A stretch of 64,000 nt of DNA from an uncultured Muribaculaceae bacterium (GTDB lineage Bacteria > Bacteroidota > Bacteroidia > Bacteroidales > Muribaculaceae). Below, one piece after another: positions 52,067 to 60,972 of the stretch. The DNA is taken from positions 19,312-83,311 of the forward strand of contig CAJOFH010000004.1 in NCBI GenBank assembly GCA_905233845.1, given 5' to 3'. The position numbers and the translations under genes were made by a program. Every line of letters starts with the position of its first letter. The stretch's first letter is position 1. The notes below the pieces were generated by a model that saw only the letters and a list, made by a program, of their open reading frames with translations, did not search any database and was not told the origin of the DNA.

Positions 52067-53590
52067 ATGTTCAAAAATCAACCTAAAGGCTTGTATGCCC
52101 TGGCGCTTGCCAACACTGGCGAACGCTTTGGCTACTACACGATGATAGCCGTGTTTGCGCTCTTCCTGCGCGAGAATTTCGGCTTGGATCCCGGTAAGGC
52201 AGGTCTAATCTACAGCAGCTTCCTGATGCTAGTTTACTTCTTGCCGGTCATTGGTGGTATTCTTGCCGACATCTTTGGCTACGGCAAGATGGTAACATCT
52301 GGTATTCTAATTATGTTCTTCGGCTATGTGGCACTTTCGGTTCCACTCGGTGGCGATACTGTAGCACTTTGGGCCATGATGGGTGCCCTCTTGCTGGTGA
52401 GCTTGGGAACAGGACTTTTCAAGGGCAACCTCCAGGTAATGGTGGGCAATCTCTATGATGACGCAAAGTACAGCGACCGGCGCGATGCCGCATTCAGCAT
52501 TTTCTATATGGCAATCAACATTGGTGCCATGTTTGCGCCAACCGCCGCTGTGAAGATAATGGAATATGCTCAGAAGAATCTTGGCGTGAGTGTTGCCGAC
52601 AGCTACCACTTCGCATTTGGAGTAGCTTGCGTTTCGCTTATTGTTTCTATAATCATTTACTATGCTTTCCGCGGCACCTTCAAGCATGTTGAGAAGAGCG
52701 CCATTTCAAGCAAGAAAGACAACGAAGTAGCTGCCGCAGCCGAGTTGGCTCCTGGTGAGACTGCAAAGCGTGTAGTGGCACTGATCTTGGTGTTTATTGT
52801 GGTAATCTTCTTCTGGATGGCATTCCACCAAAACGGATTGACACTTACATTCTTTGCCAACGAGTTTACTGCAAAGAGTTCTACTGGTTTGCAGAGCATG
52901 GCATTCGACGTATGGAATCTGGTACTCTGCATCTTCATTGTCTATGCCGCATTTGCAATCTTCGACACTAAGAGCAAGCGCACTCGCGGCATTGCTGGCG
53001 GTGTGATAGCAGTCTGCTTGGGAATTCTTATCTATCGTTATTTCAACCTCGATGGTCCCGTTGAGGTTGCAGCTCCCATCTTCCAGCAGTTCAATCCCTG
53101 CTTTGTGGTGGCTTTGACGCCTGTATCATTGGCAATTTTTGGATGGCTTTCACGCAAAGGCAAGGAGCCAAGTGCACCTCGCAAGATTGCTTTGGGTATG
53201 CTCGTGGCAGCTTCGGCCTTCCTCATTATGATTGTTGGTTCGATGGGACTTCCAAGTCCCAATGAGCAAAAAGCGCTTGGCGATGCAGCAACACTTGTTT
53301 CGCCCAACTGGCTTATATCGACTTATCTGGTGCTCACTTTTGGCGAGTTGTTGCTCAGCCCAATGGGAATCTCGTTTGTCACCAAGGTAGCTCCTCCCAA
53401 ACTCAAGGGTTTGATGATGGGAGGATGGTTTGCCAGCACAGCCCTTGGTAACTTCCTCGTGAGCGTTGGCGGTTACCTATGGGGGGGACTTCCATTGTGG
53501 GTGGTTTGGAGCGTCTTCATTGGCGTGTGCGTAGTTTCAGCACTCTTTATGTTCATCATGATGAAACGCCTCGAGAAAGTCGCCAAGTAA
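52067..53590 (+). CDS. POT/PTR2 family peptide transporter, second copy
   Basis: A 507-aa MFS protein with the POT signature NTGERFGYYTMIAVFALFL and GTGLFKGNLQVMVGNLYDD. It shares FHQNGLTLTFF and LSPMGISFVTKVAPPKLKGL with the upstream paralogue (which has FHQNGVTLSFF and LSFVSKVAPKTMLGL), so the pair is a tandem duplication that has diverged. It lacks the upstream copy's long cytoplasmic insert. It imports small peptides with protons, with possibly different preference. Codon use is typical for the window. No clear promoter was found; a terminator follows. Confidence 0.92.
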   Translation: MFKNQPKGLYALALANTGERFGYYTMIAVFALFLRENFGLDPGKAGLIYSSFLMLVYFLPVIGGILADIFGYGKMVTSGILIMFFGYVALSVPLGGDTVALWAMMGALLLVSLGTGLFKGNLQVMVGNLYDDAKYSDRRDAAFSIFYMAINIGAMFAPTAAVKIMEYAQKNLGVSVADSYHFAFGVACVSLIVSIIIYYAFRGTFKHVEKSAISSKKDNEVAAAAELAPGETAKRVVALILVFIVVIFFWMAFHQNGLTLTFFANEFTAKSSTGLQSMAFDVWNLVLCIFIVYAAFAIFDTKSKRTRGIAGGVIAVCLGILIYRYFNLDGPVEVAAPIFQQFNPCFVVALTPVSLAIFGWLSRKGKEPSAPRKIALGMLVAASAFLIMIVGSMGLPSPNEQKALGDAATLVSPNWLISTYLVLTFGELLLSPMGISFVTKVAPPKLKGLMMGGWFASTALGNFLVSVGGYLWGGLPLWVVWSVFIGVCVVSALFMFIMMKRLEKVAK

Positions 53591-53611
53591 TCACTTTGTG
53601 ACATAAATATC

Positions 53612-53660
53612 CCATTGGCAGAATCAAGTATGCGTTAGCTTAATTCTGCCAATGGTTTTT
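53612..53660 (+). terminator. Strong Rho-independent terminator
   Basis: CCATTGGCAGAAT pairs perfectly with ATTCTGCCAATGG across an 18-nt loop, followed by TTTTT. Confidence 0.88.
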
Positions 53661-53823
53661 ATCTATTGCAATGATTGCTGGTGGATATTGAAACACTTCA
53701 CAAGCGCAGAAAATCGAGTAAGGCGATTCAATATTGTGGAATATTAACTATTTGGGATTATTATTCTTTCTAGATCCAAGTGATCTACAAAATTGTTCAT
53801 TATATTAATTTCTTTTCATACAT

Positions 53824-54234
53824 TTAACTACCTAGACCTAGAGCAGCACTTCGACGGGTAAAGGGTTTTACAAATTCATGTATATCGTTTTGCATCTCAG
53901 TGGATAATTGTTTCTTGAATGTACGTAATGCTCCTGGAACTTCAGCGCTCGATTTAAGAATGGGAACTGGAATTAGACCAAAAAATCTCGCCTTCCTCGT
54001 ACCAAGTGTACCACCTGCTACAACATCTGGAGTATTAATTTCATATGACGTCTTTATAATATAAGGAACATATTGTTTTCTATCTGCTGCCTTTCCCGCC
54101 GCTACTAATTGTCTCCTGTGATCCTCTATTGCATCTCGATAAGCTTTCATCGCCGACTTTGCAGCAGCATCTCTCTTTTTACGAAGAAGTGCTTTTTGAG
54201 TTTCATTTAGACCCTCATAGTCTCTTATAGCCAT
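53824..54234 (-). CDS. Orphan basic protein of atypical codon use
   Basis: A 136-aa, Lys/Arg-rich protein. The N-terminal half is helical (LNETQKALLRKKRDAAAKSA, MKAYRDAIEDHRRQLVA). The second half looks beta-rich (YEINTPDVVAGGTLGTRKAR, FFGLIPVPILKSS), then a helical end and GLGLGS-like tail. I recognise no family. Codons AGA, AGG, CTA and ATA are frequent, unlike neighbouring genes, which suggests recent arrival from elsewhere, perhaps a virus or mobile element. No promoter consensus, partner gene or repeat boundary was found. It is flanked by about 160 bp and 100 bp of AT-rich DNA. Confidence 0.55.
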   Translation of the reverse strand: MAIRDYEGLNETQKALLRKKRDAAAKSAMKAYRDAIEDHRRQLVAAGKAADRKQYVPYIIKTSYEINTPDVVAGGTLGTRKARFFGLIPVPILKSSAEVPGALRTFKKQLSTEMQNDIHEFVKPFTRRSAALGLGS

Positions 54235-54333
54235 GGTGTGAAAATATTAGTCTTTTATTACTAGGTTACAAATTCAATAATAATTCTTAAGTTGTGAAAT
54301 TTTAAACACAACTATAAAAAACTGAACTCGGGA

Positions 54334-54948
54334 TTATTTGTCGATAGAGTGTTTTAGTAGCATCTCAAAGATGGTCCGCTCCACAATGCGGTAATGAGGA
54401 TGATAAGCGGCGTTATAGGTCTTGCTGTGGTGAACTGCCTGTTTCTTATTGCTCGCTTGGTGCAAGTCTTCACGGATATCACTTCCAAATCCAGGATTTA
54501 TTTCATCAATTATATCAACAATAGCATTCCATTTCTTTGACCACTCAATGACTGGTTCCTGCCGAGCTGTGACACTATCAATAAAAGCCTGCAATAATTC
54601 GTCGGCAGTGATAAGATTGTCCTTAACTGCACTCAAATAGACTCTTACATAGTTGCCCTCTATACCTATGGGCTCATAGTAGAGATTTCCATGATTATCG
54701 CCCATATTTGATAACTCATAGTTGAGGTAATTTCTTACTGCCTCAACATCACTAATCATGTGCTCAGGTCCAAAATGCTCTTGATAGAAAGCCTTATACA
54801 CATCTTGCAGCGTTGACTCGGGATAGGTCGCCAATTGCCGCTCAATCGCCATCCTGAGTGCCAACTTGTCTATTTCCTGCGCATTAGAAGTAATCACTGC
54901 CATTGACACTAATAAAAAAAATATAACCTTTTTCATTGTGTTTTTCAT
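54334..54948 (-). CDS. Exported protein of unknown function
   Basis: A 204-aa protein overlapping the rimO stop by 4 bp (ATGA). An internal ATG at 54936 (MKKVIFFLLVSMAV) is an equally good start. Residues up to about 24 form a signal peptide ending TSNAQ. The mature part has YKAFYQEHFGPEHMISDVEA and YYEPIGIEGNYVRVYLSAVK, patterns I have seen only in uncharacterised Bacteroidetes proteins. It is probably translated with rimO but exported, so a functional link is uncertain. Confidence 0.75.
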   Translation of the reverse strand: MKNTMKKVIFFLLVSMAVITSNAQEIDKLALRMAIERQLATYPESTLQDVYKAFYQEHFGPEHMISDVEAVRNYLNYELSNMGDNHGNLYYEPIGIEGNYVRVYLSAVKDNLITADELLQAFIDSVTARQEPVIEWSKKWNAIVDIIDEINPGFGSDIREDLHQASNKKQAVHHSKTYNAAYHPHYRIVERTIFEMLLKHSIDK

Positions 54949-56240
54949 TCAATTGTTGCCATGAGTTCGAAGGGTAGGGCACTAGTAATTTCCACGTCAT
55001 AGAAGTTGCCTGGGGTAAGAGGTGTGGTCTTGGTGATTAGAACTTCGGGATCCACCTCGGGCGAGTCATACTGGGTGCGGCCCACGTAGTATTCCTCTTC
55101 TTCGCGGTCGATAATCACGCGCTGCATGGTGCCCACCTTGCTCTCTTGAATCTCCATCGAGATAGACTCCTGCAAGTCCATAAGAGCCTCAAGGCGAGCC
55201 TGCTTCACTTCTTGTGGAATATCATCGGTGAGATTGTTGGCTGCCCAAGTGCCAGCCTCCTCGCTATAGGCAAAAGCTCCCATGCGCTCAAAACGCGCTT
55301 CACGCACGAAGTCCATCAATTCATCAAACTCTCTGTCACCTTCGCCCGGGAAGCCCACCATAAGTGTGGTGCGCAGATGCAAACCAGACACCTCGCGACG
55401 CATGCGCTCAATGAGCCGTAGCGTCTCGTCGCGGGTGATGTGACGCCGCATATTGGTTAATACCTTGTCGCTGATGTGCTGCAATGCTATGTCAAGATAG
55501 TTGCACACATTGTCGTGCTGAGCCATCACAGGCAGGATATCCCACGGAAATTGCGTGGGATAAGCATAGTGCAGTCTTATCCACTCCACGCCAGGCACTG
55601 CTGCCATCTGCTTAACCAACTCAGGCAGCATCATCTTTCCGTAGAGGTCCATTCCATAACTCGACAAGTCCTGGGCAATGACGTTAAATTCCTTCACGCC
55701 TCGACCCACCAGGTTGTGAGTCTCGTCGAGCAGTTGCTCCATGGGAATGCTCTTGTGGCGGCCCGTAATGAGCGGAATGGCACAGAATGCACAGAAGCGG
55801 TTGCAGCCCTCAGAAATTTTCATGTAGGCATAGTGTGGTGGGGTAGTGAGGATGCGGTCGCTGGCAAGGTCATCGCGGTAGCTCTTGCCCAAGTCGTTGA
55901 GTATCTGCTTCCAGTTGAATTTTCCGTAGAAGTGATCCACCTCGGGCAGTTCATTGGTCAGCTCAGCAAGAAAGCGTTCGCTCAAGCATCCCATCACCAA
56001 GAGTTTCCTGATGCGTCCCTGGCGCTTTGCTTCGCCAAGCTCAAGAATTGTATTGATTGATTCCTCCTGTGCGTCGGCAATAAAACCGCAGGTATTCACG
56101 ACCACTATCTCGCCATCTACATGGCTGGGATTGTGTTCCACCTCATAGCCAGCAGCATGTAACTGACGAATTAGGTGCTCCGAATCCACCAGATTCTTCG
56201 AGCACCCAAGTGAAATTATATCTACTTTACCGCGTCGCAT
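54945..56240 (-). CDS. rimO: Ribosomal protein uS12 methylthiotransferase
   Basis: A 431-aa radical-SAM enzyme. The N-terminal UPF0004 domain begins VDIISLGCSKNLVDSEHLIR, and further Cys residues occur in VVNTCGFI and MGCLSERF, together binding one 4Fe-4S cluster. The radical SAM CxxxCxxC is SEGCNRFCAFCAIPL. A TRAM domain ends the protein (about 365-431). It methylthiolates an aspartate of ribosomal protein S12. The motif spacing and SLGCSKN rather than TYGCQMN identify RimO over MiaB. It lies downstream of ftsY, separated by a 100-bp minisatellite region. Confidence 0.96.
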   Translation of the reverse strand: MRRGKVDIISLGCSKNLVDSEHLIRQLHAAGYEVEHNPSHVDGEIVVVNTCGFIADAQEESINTILELGEAKRQGRIRKLLVMGCLSERFLAELTNELPEVDHFYGKFNWKQILNDLGKSYRDDLASDRILTTPPHYAYMKISEGCNRFCAFCAIPLITGRHKSIPMEQLLDETHNLVGRGVKEFNVIAQDLSSYGMDLYGKMMLPELVKQMAAVPGVEWIRLHYAYPTQFPWDILPVMAQHDNVCNYLDIALQHISDKVLTNMRRHITRDETLRLIERMRREVSGLHLRTTLMVGFPGEGDREFDELMDFVREARFERMGAFAYSEEAGTWAANNLTDDIPQEVKQARLEALMDLQESISMEIQESKVGTMQRVIIDREEEEYYVGRTQYDSPEVDPEVLITKTTPLTPGNFYDVEITSALPFELMATIE

Positions 56241-56244
56241 AGAG

Positions 56245-56335
56245 ATTAAATTAAAGGAAATAAAGGAGTTAAAGGAGTTAAAGGAATTAAAGGAATCAAA
56301 AATTTAACTCCTTTAATTCATTTAATTCTTTTTCT
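56245..56335. repeat. AAAGGAGTT minisatellite with inverted partner
   Basis: On the plus strand five copies of AAAGGAGTT/AAAGGAATT-type 9-mers are followed by AACTCCTTT/AATTCATTT units in reverse, so the whole can fold into a long hairpin between ftsY and rimO. The unit is the same as at 11758-11846. Confidence 0.8.
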
Positions 56336-56340
56336 TCATT

Positions 56341-57294
56341 TTATTTTCCAAAGAGGGATTTAACGAATTCTTCCTTACGGAAGATTTGGAGGTCCTCCAT
56401 GCGCTCGCCTAGGCCAATGTACTTAACTGGAATGTGGAACTGGTCGCTGATGCCAATTACTACACCACCCTTGGCAGTTCCATCGAGCTTGGTTACTGCC
56501 AAGGCATTAACCTCGGTTGCTGCCACAAACTGCTTAGCCTGTTCAAAGGCGTTTTGGCCAGTAGAGCCGTCAAGTACTAATAATACCTCGTTAGGAGCGT
56601 CGGGCAGCACCTTCTTCATAGTGTTCTTTATCTTGGTGAGCTGGTTCATAAGGCCCACGTTGTTGTGCAGACGACCAGCAGTGTCGATAATCACAACATC
56701 GGCATCTTGAGCCTTGGCGCTAGCTACGGTATCGTAGGCCACCGAAGCAGGGTCTGTTCCCATCTTGTGCTTGATTACCTGTACACCCACACGCTCTCCC
56801 CAAATCTCGAGTTGCTCGTCGGCAGCGGCACGATAAGTGTCGGCAGCACCAAGCACCACCTTGTTGCCAGCTTGTGTGAACTGATAAGCGAGTTTGCCAA
56901 TAGTAGTAGTCTTTCCTACTCCATTCACACCCACCACCATGATGACGTAAGGTTTCTTGTCATCATCAATAGTGAAGTCCTCTCGGTTTGCGTTATCATT
57001 ATCGGCAAGCAGCTGAGTTATCTCATCACATAACAAGTCATTGAGTTCGTCGGTCGAAGTATATTTGTCGCGTGCTACACGCTCTTGAATGCGGTCGAGG
57101 ATTTTGAGAGTAGTATCCACACCCATATCACTTGTAATGAATACTTCCTCAAGGTTGTCGAGCACCTCGTCATCAATCTTCGACTTGCCGGCGACAGCCT
57201 TTTTGAGTTTAGAGAACAGACCCTCTTTAGTCTTGTTCAAACCATTGTCAAGGGTTTCTTTTTTCTCTTTTGTGAAGAATTTGAAAAATGCCAT
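56341..57294 (-). CDS. ftsY: Signal recognition particle receptor FtsY
   Basis: A 317-aa NG-domain GTPase with a short N-terminal A region (MAFFKFFTKEKKE), as is usual in Bacteroidetes. G1 is VVGVNGVGKTTTIGKLAY, the insertion-box region ADTYRAAADEQLEIW, G3 VVIIDTAGRLHNN, G4 TKLDGTAKGG, and the closing loop IGLGERMEDLQIF. It docks SRP-ribosome complexes at the membrane for co-translational insertion. It follows luxS by 49 bp. Confidence 0.96.
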   Translation of the reverse strand: MAFFKFFTKEKKETLDNGLNKTKEGLFSKLKKAVAGKSKIDDEVLDNLEEVFITSDMGVDTTLKILDRIQERVARDKYTSTDELNDLLCDEITQLLADNDNANREDFTIDDDKKPYVIMVVGVNGVGKTTTIGKLAYQFTQAGNKVVLGAADTYRAAADEQLEIWGERVGVQVIKHKMGTDPASVAYDTVASAKAQDADVVIIDTAGRLHNNVGLMNQLTKIKNTMKKVLPDAPNEVLLVLDGSTGQNAFEQAKQFVAATEVNALAVTKLDGTAKGGVVIGISDQFHIPVKYIGLGERMEDLQIFRKEEFVKSLFGK

Positions 57295-57343
57295 AAAATA
57301 TTAAGTGTAAAATATTAAGAGTTAAGTGATAAGTTCCCAATAA

Positions 57344-57826
57344 CTATTCAGGATAAACGAGATTTTCGGGCTTAATGTCGTTGAGTACTTCCACAAGATA
57401 TTTTCGGGCTTCCCATTTTGCCATGGGCAAGTTATTAAGCATATAGTTACCACACTCCACAGCACTAGCACCAGGAATGTCGCCTTCAAATTCAGCTATA
57501 AAGGTAAACAACTCTTGCATCAATGGCAATATGTCCTTCGACTCCAAATCACCCTGCATGAGCAAGTAGTTACCAGTGCAGCACCCCATAGGCCCCCAGT
57601 ACACAATCTTTGATCCCCAGTCGGGATGATTGCGCAGGTAGGTAGCTGCCAAATGCTCTATTGTGTGCAATGCACTCTGGCTCACGGCTGGCTCACGGTT
57701 GGGCAACTTCATGCGAATGTCGAAAGTGGTAATCATTCCACCTCCCTCAACTTTATCTTTTCTCGACACATACACTCCTCGCAAGAGTTTGGTATGATCG
57801 ATAGTAAAACTTGCTATCTTTTCCAT
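57344..57826 (-). CDS. luxS: S-ribosylhomocysteine lyase (AI-2 synthase)
   Basis: A 160-aa protein of standard LuxS length. The iron ligands are in [17 protein letters not shown] (HxxEH) and [11 protein letters not shown] supplies the substrate-side Cys; the N-terminus [19 protein letters not shown] is typical. It splits S-ribosylhomocysteine into homocysteine and DPD, the AI-2 precursor. It follows mtnN by 10 bp, so the two steps of S-adenosylhomocysteine detoxification are encoded in one operon. Confidence 0.97.
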   Translation of the reverse strand: MEKIASFTIDHTKLLRGVYVSRKDKVEGGGMITTFDIRMKLPNREPAVSQSALHTIEHLAATYLRNHPDWGSKIVYWGPMGCCTGNYLLMQGDLESKDILPLMQELFTFIAEFEGDIPGASAVECGNYMLNNLPMAKWEARKYLVEVLNDIKPENLVYPE

Positions 57827-57836
57827 AATTATTTTA

Positions 57837-58526
57837 TTAATTCAACTTGTGTAGCAACTCTTTAACCATTGCGAGAGTGTGAGCAGGAGCGTCAACCCAA
57901 AAGTCGCTGTATTGCTTAGAATTGTCATGTCCAGCACCTGGTGAATCACTAATGACGCGCATACTCAAGAAAGGAGTTTTCATCACGTAGCAAGCATGAG
58001 CAATAGCTCCACTCTCCATGTCTACTGCCAAAGCCTGTGGAAAATGCTCTTTTATAGTGTCAATTTGCTCCATCGTGTTTATGAACTGATCACCACTTAC
58101 AATGAGTCCGCAATGCACATTCTCATAGTTTTCAATCATAGAAATCAGCTTAGAAGCACCCTCAAAGTAGAGCGGTAATCCCTGCACTTGGCCATAACTG
58201 GCGTTATCGTCAAAACCACCGCACCACACATCGTGATAGCACACCTGACTGCCAACCACCATATCCATCACGTTGACTTCTTTATTAACACCACCAGCTA
58301 CACCAGTGTTGATAATCAACTCAGGATTATAGGTGTCAATCATAGTCACTGTTCCAATAGCGGCATTTACTTTGCCAACACCGCAGTGCATAGCAGCGAT
58401 TTTGTGATTACCTATTGTGCCACAATAAAACTTAATGCCGTTATTGTCGCTTACTCTCAAATTTTCGAGCATGGGCTTGAGTAACTCCAGTTCCTTGCTC
58501 ATTGCTACTATTATACCTACTCTCAT
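57837..58526 (-). CDS. mtnN: 5'-methylthioadenosine/S-adenosylhomocysteine nucleosidase
   Basis: A 229-aa protein. The MtnN motifs are [17 protein letters not shown] (catalytic Glu near 12), [49 protein letters not shown] and RVISDSPG (catalytic Asp). It removes adenine from MTA, SAH and 5'-deoxyadenosine. Together with luxS 10 bp downstream it forms the two-step AI-2 route. A consensus promoter lies just upstream. Confidence 0.96.
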   Translation of the reverse strand: MRVGIIVAMSKELELLKPMLENLRVSDNNGIKFYCGTIGNHKIAAMHCGVGKVNAAIGTVTMIDTYNPELIINTGVAGGVNKEVNVMDMVVGSQVCYHDVWCGGFDDNASYGQVQGLPLYFEGASKLISMIENYENVHCGLIVSGDQFINTMEQIDTIKEHFPQALAVDMESGAIAHACYVMKTPFLSMRVISDSPGAGHDNSKQYSDFWVDAPAHTLAMVKELLHKLN

Positions 58527-58547
58527 ATTTTAAAACATTTTAAACTA

Positions 58548-58579
58548 CAAAATTAGTGAAAAAAATCAATGTTAGCAAA
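58548..58579 (-). promoter_or_regulatory. Promoter for mtnN-luxS
   Basis: On the minus strand TTTG (58576-58579), 20 bp, TAATTTTG (58548-58555): consensus match, leader about 16 nt. Confidence 0.7.
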
Positions 58580-58591
58580 TATAGTGCTATT

Positions 58592-59041
58592 TTATAGAAA
58601 AAAACGCATAATTGCCATTATTGCCAGACCCAACAGTATGACTGCTATTAACCATTTATATATTGGCCTATTGATGCGTCGCTCAAGCTGCAAATGTAGT
58701 TCTTCAAGCGAATTTATCTCACCATTTATACAATCATTGGCAATTGTTTTTAGACGCTTGTCATTATAGCCCAAATGGTCGGCAACCTTTAATATCACAT
58801 GCCCCCAATCTTTTATATTTTCACCTTCATCATTACTGATGCCAAGTACTTTAAAATCATTATAGTTTTGTAAAAACAGAATAGACTCTTCATTAAGATG
58901 TCTATTTTCCTGTATTATATCACTGTCATCATCCCTACTTGAAATCAGCAATTCAACAAGCGGATGCATCAAGTTATACAAAACACGTGGAGAAAAAGTT
59001 TCTCCACGTGATAGTATTGTGTGTAAGGATATATACTCCAT
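58592..59041 (-). CDS. Tail-anchored protein of unknown function
   Basis: A 149-aa protein that begins directly after the stop of the zinc-ribbon gene. The soluble part (1-125) contains SLHTILSRGETFSPRVLYNL and WGHVILKVADHLGYNDKR with no motif I recognise. The C-terminus is one membrane helix (WLIAVILLGLAIMAIMRFFL). A cytoplasmic, tail-anchored topology is likely. The tight junction with the upstream gene indicates co-translation and probably a shared complex. Confidence 0.7.
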   Translation of the reverse strand: MEYISLHTILSRGETFSPRVLYNLMHPLVELLISSRDDDSDIIQENRHLNEESILFLQNYNDFKVLGISNDEGENIKDWGHVILKVADHLGYNDKRLKTIANDCINGEINSLEELHLQLERRINRPIYKWLIAVILLGLAIMAIMRFFL

Positions 59042-60412
59042 TTATTCGGTCTTGGCAGGTGCTGTTGGTGCAGCAGGAGCCTGAGGTTTGGGAGGAGCTT
59101 GTGTTTTCTGTCCGTTATTAAGATTTATCTGTTCACGGCTTCCGTCATTCTTGCGAATGTTAAGAATACCCTTTTCGGTGTCCTCAAATCCAATAGCCTC
59201 GGCACCACCTTGATGAATCTTAGTGTTCTTTCCTGTGCTGCGATCGTAACGCACCACACTACCGTCTTTGAGACGGAACACCTTGTAATTACCTGCTTGC
59301 TTGGTCTCAACAATGTCATCCTTGCTGAACATTGGGCTGTCTTTATCTTTTTCTTCACCCACAGCAGCAGGAGTAGAAGTAGATGGTTGTGATGGTGTTG
59401 CAGCAGGAGTATTTGAATTTTCAGTAGTAGGAGCCTTCTCAACTGGTTTATTAGCTTGAGTTGCGGCAGGTGTTGCAGCTTTCTGCTCCTGAACATTATT
59501 TACATTCTCTTCGGCTTTCTTATCCTTTTGAGATTCATCATTTTCACCATTGATGCTTAAAATGCGAATAAAGTTGCGTGCTTGCTCATTCATCCACTCA
59601 ACAGCATCTGACGAACCCGAAGCGGGCTTGCACACAATAGCCTGCTCGCCATTCACATTTTGGAAAGTTCCTTCATAGGTTGCCGATGTTATATTTCTCG
59701 AATTAACATCATAAAGGTTAAGAACCACACTTGCTCTATTGCTTGTCTCACCTTTAGGAATGCTCAAGAAAGCATAGAAGAAATATTTTTTACCATCAAT
59801 ATCGGTAATTTGAGGTATCATGTCTACGCCAGCTTTGAGTTTATTCTGGTCAAACGATATCTCTCGTCCGTTGGTAGGCACTTGTTTAATGTGATCAGGA
59901 TTTATACTCCATTTCTCGCCATTTTGAATCAACTCATAAAGTTTGTAGAATGAATCCTCGCCCTTATCAGATTGTGTTATACCAATGATTTTGTCATTAA
60001 CGCCAGGCTCGCTGCCCGAGATGCGCATAGCATAAACTATTTGAGCTCCATCGCCCACATAGTTGTTATCGTTGAGTGCTCGCTGCAAAGCGTCGGCAGC
60101 AGCACTATTACTGTTGTCAACAATACTTACTTGTTCAATTTGAGGTTTCTCTTTATTACCACCATAGTACTTTTTGCTAATAAATACTATGGCAAGGAAA
60201 GTGAGCACGCCAATACCTATAATAATATATTTAGTGATATCACTTTTTTTATTATCACGTGCATTGCGTCCACGATTGTCATCATCATCCCAGTCATCAT
60301 ATTTGCGATCATAACGACCACCGTCCATGTCTAATCGACTACCACATTTATTACAAAAAGCAGAATCATGAGGTAAGGAATTACCACAATTTGGGCATTT
60401 AATTGTACTCAT
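59042..60412 (-). CDS. Zinc-ribbon membrane protein with extracytoplasmic region
   Basis: A 456-aa protein. An N-terminal zinc ribbon (CPNCGNSLPHDSAFCNKCGS) is followed by a basic/acidic linker and one membrane helix (about 60-80, IIIGIGVLTFLAIVFISKKY). About 100-290 is a folded domain that I do not recognise, followed by a Pro/Ala/Thr-rich low-complexity stretch, a small domain near 375-430 (YKVFRLKDGSVVRYDRSTGK) and a Pro/Ala tail. The layout parallels the zinc-ribbon proteins of the 35-47 kb cluster, so it may be a separated partner. It has an exact consensus promoter. Confidence 0.72.
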   Translation of the reverse strand: MSTIKCPNCGNSLPHDSAFCNKCGSRLDMDGGRYDRKYDDWDDDDNRGRNARDNKKSDITKYIIIGIGVLTFLAIVFISKKYYGGNKEKPQIEQVSIVDNSNSAAADALQRALNDNNYVGDGAQIVYAMRISGSEPGVNDKIIGITQSDKGEDSFYKLYELIQNGEKWSINPDHIKQVPTNGREISFDQNKLKAGVDMIPQITDIDGKKYFFYAFLSIPKGETSNRASVVLNLYDVNSRNITSATYEGTFQNVNGEQAIVCKPASGSSDAVEWMNEQARNFIRILSINGENDESQKDKKAEENVNNVQEQKAATPAATQANKPVEKAPTTENSNTPAATPSQPSTSTPAAVGEEKDKDSPMFSKDDIVETKQAGNYKVFRLKDGSVVRYDRSTGKNTKIHQGGAEAIGFEDTEKGILNIRKNDGSREQINLNNGQKTQAPPKPQAPAAPTAPAKTE

Positions 60413-60451
60413 AACAGATATAAGTTTATTTAATATTCTCGTTTACTTGTG

Positions 60452-60482
60452 CAAAGTTAGTGCAAGTAATAATAATTACAAA
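60452..60482 (-). promoter_or_regulatory. Promoter for zinc-ribbon membrane protein gene
   Basis: On the minus strand TTTG (60479-60482), 19 bp, TAACTTTG (60452-60459): exact consensus; leader about 35 nt. Confidence 0.72.
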
Positions 60483-60972
60483 ATTAATACACACTTTTTT
60501 TAATATATATGATGCAATACAACACATTTTATAAAAAATATAGTGTACAACTTTACACATCACAATGTTGATAACCTTGTTAATTGTGGTTGAAAAAAAA
60601 ATGAAAAAAAGTAAACCAAAAATTTGGATTTTGCTAACTGCACGAGCTTACAAAATACTTTTTCTTTTCCAAATTTATTTATAACAATCTATCATTTTTA
60701 TTTTACACATGTTTTAGAACACTTTTGTTTATAATTTCTCATTTTTTTTATTAACTTTGCACATTGTTAACAGCTTGTTAATAAAGTAGACAATTTATTA
60801 TAAACCAGTTTTTAAAGTTGTAAATAACCTTTTAATAACTATCAATTAAACAATAATAAGTCAATTGTCAATACTTTTATAAAAAAGTTTTTAACGCTAT
60901 CAACAAGCTATCATCATCATCATGTAATAATTCTTATATTATAAATATATAAATAAAAATATAAATGATATT
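60483..60972. other. AT-rich leader region upstream of nadA
   Basis: About 490 bp, extremely AT-rich. A TAACTTTG -7 element at 60752-60759 would give nadA a leader of about 205 nt. I see no exact DnaA box (TTATnCACA), no tRNA and no known riboswitch consensus. Confidence 0.5.
60752..60759 (+). promoter_or_regulatory. -7 element (TAACTTTG) for nadA
   Basis: An exact match, with TTTG 24 bp upstream (60724-60727), a longer spacer than the usual 19-21. Confidence 0.5.

Noticed and set aside
60483..60972. Possible replication origin because of extreme AT content
   Set aside because: No exact DnaA boxes (TTATnCACA) or typical 13-mer repeats were found; the parS evidence shows proximity to the origin but not its location here.
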